Below are positions 56,073 through 64,000 of a stretch of 64,000 nt of DNA, piece after piece. The notes beneath the pieces are model-generated. The model saw nothing but the letters and a program-made list of their open reading frames with translations, ran no database searches and was not told the origin of the DNA. The number at the start of each line of letters is the position of its first letter. Within the stretch, counting starts at the first letter, position 1. The position numbers were made by a program, and so were the translations under genes. Source of the stretch: Brachionus plicatilis (taxonomy: Eukaryota > Rotifera > Eurotatoria > Ploima > Brachionidae); contig QEOQ01000226.1 in assembly GCA_010279815.1 (NCBI GenBank), forward strand, positions 1,124,361 to 1,188,360, in the 5' to 3' direction.

Positions 56073-56229
56073 TTTAAAATATTTTCTCTGAAATTTAAAA
56101 AGTCAATTTAATACTAAAAAGAGTTGATATAATGCGAAATAATGCCTTAAATTTTCAGCGCAAAAGGAAAAATTTTAATTTTTTTGTAACATAAAATAAA
56201 ATCACCACTGGATAAAAGCTTGTCAAAGA
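56073..56229 (-). pseudogene. Fragment of the RING-WD40 gene 3' end
   Basis: Matches 49657-49856. The last part (AAAATCACCACTGGATAAAAG) is the complement of the final RING-WD40 codons LLSSGDFVF; the copy then stops at a poly-T/MITE junction near 56229. About 15 codons at most, not functional. Confidence 0.7.
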
Positions 56230-56239
56230 CTTTATTTTT

Positions 56240-56475
56240 TTTTTTTAAGTCCAAGTCTGGGCTTTAAAATTTTGAATACTAAAGAAGAATTGTGAAGACT
56301 TTTATATTAAAAATTGCAAGAAAATTCTGAAAAATGGCAAATCTATTGCATTAGATTACCCAAGAGTATATAAATTTTCTGACATGAAGCCTGATCTAGC
56401 AAATTTAAATTTATTTTAAAAAGAAAAATTTTAAAGTCCGGACTTGGGTTTTTTTTGGGACTTTTAAACAATCTT
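56240..56475. mobile_element. Partial hAT-like MITE at a duplication breakpoint
   Basis: Starts within the family (AAGTCCAAGTCTGGGCTTTA), continues through ATCTATTGCATTAGATTACC and AAGTCCGGACTTGGG, and ends GGGACTTTTAAACAATCTTG. The missing left end coincides with the end of the duplicated segment. Confidence 0.65.
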
Positions 56476-57449
56476 GATTTGACCTTAAAAAGAGCTTAAA
56501 AATATCTAAAAGGAAAATGTTGTTTCTATATATTAAATTATTTTTCAAATTTAAATTATATGATTTTGTCACTAAAAATCGAAAAAACAACTTTTATGGC
56601 TATATTCTAATACACTTGATTTTTTCGTCAAGTGTTCAAAATAGCAAATGTTAGCTTAGCTAAAATTATCCTTTATTTTATTAAATAGTCGATAATTTGA
56701 GTAAACTCCTTGATAATTTTACTCTAAGGTGTTGTTGGGTCTTACGGCCAAGACCCGAACTCAAATCTTAGCTTTTCTTCATATTGATGACCTGATTTGA
56801 AGAATTAAAATCTTGAATAAATTTAAGGAAAAAAAAGCTTTATTAAAAAAATTAAAAAAATGAAAATCAATTAACTTAAAATGTGTTTCCTTTTTTTCTA
56901 ATTAAATAAAGGCTTGTAATTAGTTGGGTATTAATCAAAAAAATTTGGTATTAAACAAAAATTCAATTTGTGTTTTTAAAAAAATTAGTTGAGTATTTAA
57001 AATATTAATTGATTTTTAAATAAAATTATTAATTAGTTATACTAATTAAGTAGATTGAGGAAAAAATAAATCAATTGGGTGTATATAATAAAAAATTGTA
57101 AAAAATTCAAAATTCGTTAAGATTATTAATTATTAAGAGCGTTGACTTCATTAAATGAAAATTAATAAATATTAAATTAAATAAATGATAAATACATATA
57201 TAAAATTATACATTATGTAAGATCAATTTTTACACATATTAAGTTAAACACATTAAAATTAGAAAATAACCTTTATTTCTTACACAAAATGGATAATGAA
57301 AATTTTTTATTTTGAAAAAAATTTAAATAAAAATGTGTAATTCATAGATTTAAAATTTTCCAAAATCAATCAATATAAAAAAAATATTTTTTAGAACAAA
57401 TGTTTTCATTTGAAAAAAAAAATTTTATTCTAATTTTTTTTTAATTTAG
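56476..57449. other. AT-rich intergenic stretch
   Basis: 56735-56765 (GTTGGGTCTTACGGCCAAGA) is a short less AT-rich patch. 56920-57070 has repeated TTAGTTGGGTATTAATCAAA-type words in both orientations, probably a decayed inverted-repeat element. No exon supported. Confidence 0.35.
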
Positions 57450-57611
57450 GTCGGAAATGGTTTTGAAGAGATATCAATGGCTATTAATATTTATACCTAG
57501 CAACCAGTCCTAATAATTTTTGACAAGAAACAATTATACCTAAAATTCGACAGTGACTTTGCTAGACAAAAAAAGTTTAATGTTGAATCCCTGATACAAG
57601 CCTTGAACTAA
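57450..57611 (+). pseudogene. Terminal-exon-like frame with one internal TAG
   Basis: After a strong acceptor (TTTTTTTTTAATTTAG) one frame runs VGNGFEEISMAINIYT, TAG at 57498-57500, then QPVLIIFDKKQLYLKFDSDF, ARQKKFNVESLIQALN and TAA. Apart from the single TAG it is open for 54 codons with protein-like composition on both sides. The TAG may also act as an acceptor (ATACCTAG) for a shorter exon. Either a pseudogene remnant or a terminal exon starting at 57501. Family not recognised. Confidence 0.4.
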
Positions 57612-58943
57612 TATAGCTTCATAGAGATCTTTTTTTTGCATTAATTCAATCAAGTTTGCTCAATTTTAACTAATTAAAGCTAATTTTTTTTAACATTAAA
57701 ATTCCTATTTTTTCTTTTTCAATAAAATTTAAAAACAAAACAAACAATTCTTTTTTACTTCCTTTTGTCATTTATTAGATTAAAGAAAACCATCTATAAA
57801 ATATGAATTACATTATGGCTTTTTAAGAAAATCTTTTTACACAAATTTATTTATTTTATTACACATATTAAGTAAAAAAAATGATACACTAAATGTCTAA
57901 AAGAGTTACAAATTTTTAGTATAATTTAGTATTACACTTTTATTTGTTGAAATTTTACTCTAACATAGTATGTCCCATTTAAACTAATGAATGTGTAAAA
58001 TATAAACACATTTTTGGTTAAATATTTCCAGAGTTATATAAAAGTCACAAGTCACAAGTCAAGACTTTGACTTGTTACAAAAATTTAAAAAAACAAGTCA
58101 AGTGAATTTTTACTTATTTTAAGAATAGAATTAAAATATATAAAAATTATAAGTATTGAATTTTTTTATTCAGGAAAAAATAAAATTATTTTTTTCAATG
58201 TAAATTTTGAAACATGATTTTTTAAACAATTCACATAATTGTGATAAAATTTTTTTAAGTGAATTTATTAATAAAAAACTAAAAATTTGTGCTTAAAAAT
58301 TTTTGGAAATAAATTAAACAAGATAAAAAATATAAAAAATCAAGATATGAAAAAATTTATGACTTGTAATTTTCATATTTTTGAAACAAGTCAAAGTCCT
58401 GACTTGTTTTTTTTAAATTTTAAAAATACTTTGACTTATTTTTGACTTGTTAAGACTTTTTTTTCGTGACTTTTATACAAGTCTGAATATTACACCTATT
58501 TTTTACAGTGTAATTTGGTTAACTAAAACACAGAACGCAACTTCGGAATGCTGGAATGGAATGGAATGAGGACCCTAAAATATGGACTGTTTCTCTATGG
58601 AACATGTCCTAATTTACGAAAAAAAATACGAAACAAAATCATACAATAATGCGGAACAAAGAACTAAGGCATGATTTTTTTAGCTAACCAAAAAAAACCA
58701 AAAAACTCCAATCACTAATTTTTATATTTTGTTTTTGTTATGTGTACCAAAATTCACAATGCCCTAAAAAATATGTAAGGAATTTATGTGAAAGTCACGA
58801 AATCTGACCAACTTTTTAAAAAAAATAAAGCTTTTTAAATGTTGAAAGAACAAGCAAGTACTCCAGCATTGAAGTAGGAATACAAAATCCGTACTCATAA
58901 TTTAGAATAGTAAAATTTTAATTTTAAAATAAATTTTATTTCA
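57612..58943. other. Intergenic region with a diverged hAT-like MITE
   Basis: 58029-58487 has ends CCAGAGTTATATAAAAGTCA and GTGACTTTTATACAAGTCTG and inner GACTTGTT words in both orientations: a longer cousin of the CAGAGTTG family. 58740-58770 carries a CAAAATTCACAATGCCC end of the 23610 family. Remaining sequence is A/T-rich with nothing recognised. Confidence 0.5.
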
Positions 58944-60141
58944 TTAAAAAAAATCAAAATTTTTAAGATTTGACAATTTGGTTAAAATATCAGAGTTTAT
59001 TTTTAACATGTAATTATTGTCTCTAAGATCCAAATATTCCAAATTAGCCAATTTATCCAATTTTATTTCATCAATATTGTTATTATTCAATTCCAATTTA
59101 ACCAAGTGTTGTACACTGTCAAACGTGTCTTCATCGATTGTGCAAATTTTGTTTTGATTAGCTGAAAATTCCTTTAGATGTTCAAGTCCGGTGAAAATTT
59201 TTTTATTAAGTCGTTTTAAATTATTCGAATTCAAGTTCAATTTTTCCAAATATTTTAGATTAATGAACGCATCGAGTTCAATTGAATGTAGTGTGCAATT
59301 ATTCAAAGTCAATGAGGTTAGATGATTTTTTTCTGCAAAACTTCCCCTTGGTATCTTTTCTATTTTACCTTCCAGAATTGAAAGTTCAGACAGATTCGTG
59401 AATATTGTCAAAATATTCTTTGGTATCCTGGGTATGAAACGGAGAGATAAAGAAAAACTTTTGGTCAATTCTGGGTTGATCAAATCTCGCACCACTTCAA
59501 AGTCACCATCTCTTATCTTGGGCAAATAACCCCTATTTTCCATTTCGATGTGTTTAATTTCATTTGAATGCACCTCTGATAAATCAATAATTGACTTGTT
59601 TTTTTTTAACTGCAGTAAGCTTACAAGAATAACGCATTTAAAATTTTCCTAAAAAAAATTTTGTTTTAATAAATTTAAATTATAAGTTGATAATAAAATT
59701 ACACGGAAATCGTCACTATCAAAATCTATTTGATAATCACCATTATTTAATATAGATCTAAACAAAATAAAACATATTTAAATTGAAATTAAAAAAAAAA
59801 TTTTTTATTTACATAAATTTTTTGATGAAGTTTTTTTCAGGCATATGATTGAAAATAATCAATTTTCCAAGTAAATTATCGAATTCACAATATTTGTTAA
59901 ATTTGAAAACGTTATGATTTTTATTTGGTACGAAGACAAAAAATTTATTCAATGATTCATTTTCTAGAACCAAATTTTCAATTTGGTTTATTTTTGCCAA
60001 AAATAAATCCTTGATACTGATCAAACTGTCATGTTCTGTATCGCTCAATTTTCTTTGACGAATAATTAACTCACTTTGAAGATTGATTTGACATTTTACA
60101 ATTGAAATATTTTCGATTGACAATTCTCTATCAGATTTCAT
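58944..60141 (-). CDS. Leucine-rich repeat protein, 3 exons
   Basis: Exons 60141-59813, 59757-59703 and 59648-58944 join in phase to 1089 nt, 362 residues. The first 150 residues are not LRR: polar and Lys/Glu-rich, with FFVFVPNKNHNVFKFNKYCE and an acidic DFDSDDFRENFKC. From about residue 190 come six or seven leucine-rich repeats of about 24 residues with the LxxLxLxxNxL pattern, for example LEKLNLNSNNLKRLNKKIF, LVKLELNNNNIDEIKLDKL and LEYLDLRDNN. There is no signal peptide or membrane segment, so an intracellular protein-protein adaptor is likely. A TTTGAATAG acceptor 13 nt before the ATG may be a trans-splice site. It ends NFDFF without a C-terminal cap. Exact family unknown. Confidence 0.8.
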
Positions 60142-60706
60142 CTTGGAATTTTCTCTATTCAAAAATTTAAAAATAAATAAGTTTAAATTCTAAATTTAAA
60201 ATTGGGATTCATTTTTTAAATATTAAATTTTTTCTAAATAAAATGTTTACATTTAAATTTTGTGTTTAATGTTTTTACTTTTATAAGCAACATAACCAAT
60301 AAGGTCACAAAGCTTCACTGAAAAAATGACACTCTTTTCTTATTTTAAATCTAAAGAATTTTTAACTTTTAAAGTTTTTTGTTTAATTTTTTTTTATTTC
60401 TCGGACCTAGCCTATGTCCTAATGACCCACTCTAATATCATGATAACTTCTTTAAAATACAATTATATTATTTTCTTAAAAAATTGCCATGTGTAAATTT
60501 TGTAACAAAAATCAGTAAAAATAAAAATACAGAGTAAAATTTTTGATTTTTTTTCCAAATTTTCAAATTTGATCAAAATATTTAAAAGCGAAATAAAGTT
60601 TAATCGTTGATTTTTAAGTTTTTTTTTTGTTTCAAAACTTTTTTTTAAATTTCTGAAAAGGATTTTAATCACAAAAAAATGCAATTAAATTAAATTTTTA
60701 AATTTG
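60142..60706. other. Intergenic region between divergent LRR and membrane-protein genes
   Basis: 565 bases, AT-rich. A short less AT-rich patch (CGGACCTAGCCTATGTCCTAATGACCC within 60402-60428) resembles a MITE end. No promoter element is defensible. Confidence 0.35.
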
Positions 60707-60805
60707 ATGTTTGATTTTCTACAAAGTTCAACACATTTGAATCAGATTTGGCTACTCATTTGTTGGCAATTTGACGTTGGTGCATTCCGATCTTTTCAAA
60801 GTATT

Positions 60806-60929
60806 TCAACTAAAAGATCTCTTATCGTCCTGATTTATATTACCCTTACGGGATTTTTGGTTAACCGAAAATTGGTTAACAAAAATTTACAATATTGGTT
60901 AACTAAGCAGTCAATAACCAACATCACTA
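60806..60929 (+). repeat. Left copy of the long direct repeat flanking the LINE
   Basis: Pairs with 62344-62482. Both begin TCAACTAAAAGATCTCTT and end CAGTCAATAACCAACATCAC; the left copy lacks 15 bases around the GGTTAACC region. Interpreted as an exceptionally long target-site duplication. Confidence 0.8.
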
Positions 60930-62343
60930 CACAGAAGTAATTAATACACAGAAGACGAAAATGAAATTGCAAATCTTTTTGCCGATGACCTAGAAAATTT
61001 ATTCAAAGATAACAACAACGAACAGATAATCATTACTTAACTCTTTAATGAAGCTCCTTGAATCAATAATAAACAAGAAACTTCAAAGCCATTTAGAACT
61101 AAACAACCTTCTACCAAACGAACAATCAGGGTTTAGAAAGTTTAAATCGACTTAAGACCAGATCCTACGTCTAAATCAGTCTATTTTAGAAGGCTTTAAA
61201 ATACGAATGATAACGGGGGCAGTCTTTTTCGACCTAGAAAAAGCATTTGATAAAACCCCACATATTGGTATTTTAAATAAGTTGGAATCAACAAATTTAT
61301 ACCAAAATATCCTAAAATGGATAAAAAGCTTCTTAGAAGAACGTACATTTGCAGTCCAATTAAAAAACGAACTTTCAACAGAAAAACCGATAAACTGTGG
61401 AGTCCCCCCAAGGAAGCTGTCTATCACCAACTCTATTTATAGCATATTTTAGCGATATCGTAACCGCGATTTCAAATAATGTAAAAGGATGTTTATTCGC
61501 AGATGATTTATGCATTTGGCACACTAACAAACAAATCAGTTTAGTCAAAAGCACCCTTCAAAAAAGCATAAATATAATACGTCATTTTTGTAAAACATAT
61601 CACTTTACAATCAACACATCCAAGACAACGTACACAGTTTTTACAACAGGTGGACAAAGAAAAAACTATCGCACGAAATTTGATCTAGATCTTCAAATAG
61701 AAAATGTCAAAATTCCCTTAATCACAGACACAGTGTTTTTAGGCATCAGACTGGATCCGAAGCTAAATTACGAAAAGCAGCTAGCATCAATCCAAAAAAA
61801 AATGACTATAAACTTAAAAACGATCAAAAAACTAAAAAAACTAAACTTTAAAAACTCCATAAAACTCGGTGTCATTTACTACAAAGCTACAACAAGGCCG
61901 ATTCTCGACTATTGTCATGTAATAAGGAGTACAAATCGATTTAACTTCTGTAAAAGATTACAAATCATGCAAACATAAATTAAGAAACTTTTCATAAAAT
62001 ATATGAAGAGAAAAGAAAGACTCGATCCACTTATCACAAAAGATATAAATGTGTATAAAAATACGAACCTTGTAAGCCCTGTTGGCAAAACCACAACTCA
62101 ACTAGAAATCTTCTTATACGAAAATTGAATAATTTTATTTGCTTTTTTTTTTTTAAAATACGAGTTTTATTTAGAAACAAAATTTAGAAATTTTTGTATA
62201 CATCATTTTTATATATAACCTAATTACTATTTTTAAATTTTCTATATTTATACTACATGAGGACTGAAAAGAAGGCGATAAGCCGTTCGGGATAGTCCTA
62301 GGGGTAAATCCCTAAAATTATTTTATTAAATAAAATAAAAAAA
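60930..62343 (+). mobile_element. 5'-truncated LINE flanked by a ~124-139 bp direct repeat
   Basis: RT blocks in order: LQSHLELNNLLPNEQSGFRK, AVFFDLEKAFDKTPH, GVP|QGSCLSPTLFIAYF (frame broken by one extra C in a C6 run near 61408), VKGCLFADDLCIW, FLGIRLDPKLNYEKQ, ending LQIMQT at 61978. There is also an early stop near 61155. The 3'UTR ends in an A-rich (AAATAAAATAAAAAAA) tail directly joined to the second copy of the flanking repeat. Jockey/I-like order; a few mutations only, so fairly young. Confidence 0.85.
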
Positions 62344-62482
62344 TCAACTAAAAGATCTCTTGTCGTCCTGATTTATATTACCCTTATGGGATTTTTGGTT
62401 AGCCAATTTTTGATTAACGGGAAATTGGTTAACAAAAATCTACAATATTGGTTAACCGAGCAGTCAATAACCAACATCACTA
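62344..62482 (+). repeat. Right copy of the long direct repeat flanking the LINE
   Basis: Starts immediately after the LINE A-rich tail. It retains the longer, probably original, exon sequence with the VSQFLINGKLVNKNLQYW codons. Confidence 0.8.
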
Positions 62483-62760
62483 ATTTAACACAAATCTTCC
62501 AAACAAAAATAAAATAATCTGTAACTTTTGTTCTAATGGTCTAAAACTTGTTCTGAAGATGAAAAAATATGAAACAGCTTTTGTTTCATCTAGTGTGGAA
62601 GTCTGCAAAATTTGTACAAATTCTGTAATACTTCACTCTTTTTAGTTTGGAAGATTTTTTTTGTATTTGAGGTTTTTGAGGTTCTTTGAGGAAATTTCAC
62701 AATGCCTCTTTTTTGCCATCATTGTACTTCAAACACACCTTTCAAGACTCGATCGAAAAT

Positions 62761-63415
62761 TTCAAAGTTGGTAAATTACTGTGAAAATTTGATAAAAATA
62801 TTGATTTATAAATTTTAGTATAAAAATTATGAATCTGTAATTTGAATATACAAATTGTTAATTGAAAAAAAAAGTAGAATTTATTTAAAAATTTATAATT
62901 TTTTTAATTTGCTTGGATTGACAGCTATTTTTAGAAGCTTCTGGTTCAGAATTTGCAAATATTTTGTAACGTAATTTGATCGAATAAAGGAGAGTGAATT
63001 TAAAAATGTTGAGTGTTGAATTGTTCATATATAGTGGATTTCTCCTGGGTCGATTTGATGGTGGATTTCCTCGCAAAATTAAAAAAAATAAGGAAAAAAT
63101 TTAAAAAAAAAGAATAATAATTATTGAAATAAAAAAAAAATTAAATCAAATATTCTATTCTATTTCATTTTTAGGAAAACAATTTGACTTTGTCTTATTT
63201 ATTACATTTTAATTTTTTAACTTTTTTTCACATCGCCTTTAAGGCGTTCATTAAAATAAATAAATTTAATTAAATATCGCTCAATTTATAAAGAGCGATA
63301 ATGAATGTAAATTATTTATTCAGTTAAGTTTCCAAAAATATAAAAAACTTATAACAAGTACCTGTAACAAATAATTTTTTTTATAGTTTTTCACTATAAA
63401 AAAATAGAAAAATAG
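62761..63415. other. Intron-like region with a LINE tail
   Basis: 63232-63275 is a LINE-tail hairpin (ATCGCCTTTAAGGCGTTCAT then AAATAAATAAAT). 63076-62885 on the minus strand is open (RGNPPSNRPRRNPLYMNNST ... SEPEASKNSCQ) and less AT-rich than its flanks; it may be an exon remnant on that strand but lacks a start and convincing splice sites. Confidence 0.3.
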
Positions 63416-63670
63416 AAAAATATTCACGATCAATTCAAACGCATAAATACCCCAGTTGTTACTGAGAATCAATCTTTAATTAGTTATCTAAATGATTTTC
63501 TAGTTCATTTAGAAAATTTGGACGCAATAAAAAAAGAAATTCACGATTGCTTGAATAAAACAAAAGAAGCTTACAATGGCAACTCATTTTCTTTAGTGAA
63601 AGATCATATTGAAAGAATCGAAAATTTAATTACAAATAAAACAAATGTTGATTTTTTAAAAACTTATTAA
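63416..63670 (+). CDS. Candidate terminal exon, acidic coiled-coil-like tail
   Basis: After an AAATAG acceptor the frame reads KNIHDQFKRINTPVVTENQS, LISYLNDFLVHLENLDAIKK, EIHDCLNKTKEAYNGNSFSL and VKDHIERIENLITNKTNVDF, ending LKTY and TAA (84 codons). It is Asn/Lys/Glu/Leu-rich, helical, and lies downstream in the same orientation as the broken membrane-protein exon at 60707-62760, of which it may be the lumenal C-terminus. Family unknown. Confidence 0.5.
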   Translation, partial: KNIHDQFKRINTPVVTENQSLISYLNDFLVHLENLDAIKKEIHDCLNKTKEAYNGNSFSLVKDHIERIENLITNKTNVDFLKTY

Positions 63671-64000
63671 ACGATTTTAAATAATCAATAATCCCATTTG
63701 AATTTAAATATTTAAATAAAATTTTCTTGCTAATTAATTAATTTTTTGAAAATAAGAATACAATTGCGACTTTTCTTTATTTCTAAGCCTATTTAAAAAT
63801 CTGATTCAGAACATGAAATTAGTTAGAAGTATGAGTACAGGTAGACCCGGTTAAGTCGAAGTCGAAAGGCGATCGTAAAAAGATTCGACTTAACCGTGGG
63901 AAAAAAATTTACACGATATAATTCATTCCAAATTAAAATTCCAAGTTTATTATTATTTATTATTTATTATTTATTTGTATATCTGTACCGAGCTAGAGCT
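63671..64000. other. Right-edge region with pogo-like and LINE-tail fragments
   Basis: 63839-63900 has CAGGTAGACCCGGTTAAGTCG and AGATTCGACTTAACCGTGG, short inverted ends of a pogo/Tigger-like MITE. 63945-64000 is the reversed 3' tail of a LINE (TTATTATTTATTATTTATTT then CTGTACCGAGCTAGAGCT), continuing off the window. Confidence 0.55.

Larger units (their letters stand above)
60707..62760 (+). pseudogene. First exon of a single-pass membrane protein, split by LINE and MITE
   Basis: ATG at 60707 starts MFDFLQSSTHLNQIWLLICW ... FRSFQSI, followed by STKRSLVVLIYITLMGFLVS (membrane segment) and KLVNKNLQYWLTEQSITNIT. The second half occurs twice: 60806-60929 (15 bp shorter) and 62344-62482, with a LINE between. 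Right after the second copy a diverged CACAATGCC-type MITE (about 62475-62704) interrupts again. Beyond it FLPSLYFKHTFQDSIENFKV runs to a donor G|GTAAAT near 62760. Removing both insertions restores one open exon. A candidate last exon is at 63416-63670. Protein family not recognised; with the insertions present the allele is probably non-functional. Confidence 0.5.

Noticed and set aside
60463..60684. 73-codon minus-strand frame
   Set aside because: Lys/Phe/Leu/Ile-rich A/T noise in the intergenic region with no supporting signal.
61176..61430. Minus-strand frames at the LINE
   Set aside because: Antisense of the FFDLEKAFDKTPH reverse-transcriptase block.
1..64000. CRISPR array, prokaryotic operon or integrated virus
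   Set aside because: No evenly spaced identical repeats with unique spacers, no Shine-Dalgarno-spaced gene strings, no capsid, polymerase or envelope-type frame; all repeats are explained by eukaryotic transposons.

Overview
The window looks like nuclear DNA of a small metazoan with a very AT-rich genome. Genes are broken by many short introns (about 50-60 bp, GT...poly-T-AG) and by a few multi-kilobase introns packed with transposon debris. The protein set (Munc13/BAIAP3 family, tetraspanin, RING-coiled coil-WD40, leucine-rich repeat protein) is animal. Base composition, intron style and LINE/MITE load fit a rotifer such as Brachionus; this assignment is an inference and no sequence was searched.

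Layout. 1-316: first part of a minus-strand gene running off the left edge, with a BED/TTF-like Cys motif. 4.4-19.7 kb: no large ORF, but a set of exon-sized reading frames with good splice signals on the minus strand (ending in a convincing terminal exon at 4401-4582) and three on the plus strand (10.5-17.8 kb), embedded in MITEs. 22.9-42.5 kb: a complete 20-exon gene for a 1329-residue BAIAP3/UNC13D-like protein (C2A-MUN-C2B); all exon phases agree and the sum is divisible by three. 42.5-45.4 kb: foldback and mariner-type MITEs plus two phase-compatible orphan exons. 45.4-49.7 kb: two dead LINE copies, the first carrying a foldback insertion, the second inserted into a duplicated tetraspanin 3' end. 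49.8-51.4 kb: an intact single-exon RING-WD40 gene (minus). 53.7-55.6 kb: a complete 7-exon tetraspanin (plus). 55.4-56.2 kb repeats the sequence at 47.8-49.9 kb, so the two convergent genes once sat in a tandem array. 58.9-60.1 kb: a 3-exon LRR gene (minus). 60.7-63.7 kb: a plus-strand membrane-protein gene whose first exon is split by a LINE flanked by a direct repeat of about 124-139 bp.

No operon-like or pathway link joins the genes. The Munc13-family protein and the tetraspanin are both membrane-traffic or membrane-organisation proteins, the RING-WD40 protein is a likely ubiquitin ligase, and the LRR protein is of unknown role. More than half of the window is transposon-derived. Families seen, by terminal repeat and target duplication: hAT-like (8 bp), Mutator-like (9 bp), Tc1/mariner-like (TA), piggyBac-like (TTAA), foldback elements, and LINEs with hairpin-plus-(AATA)n 3' tails. 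No tRNA, rRNA or CRISPR array was seen.
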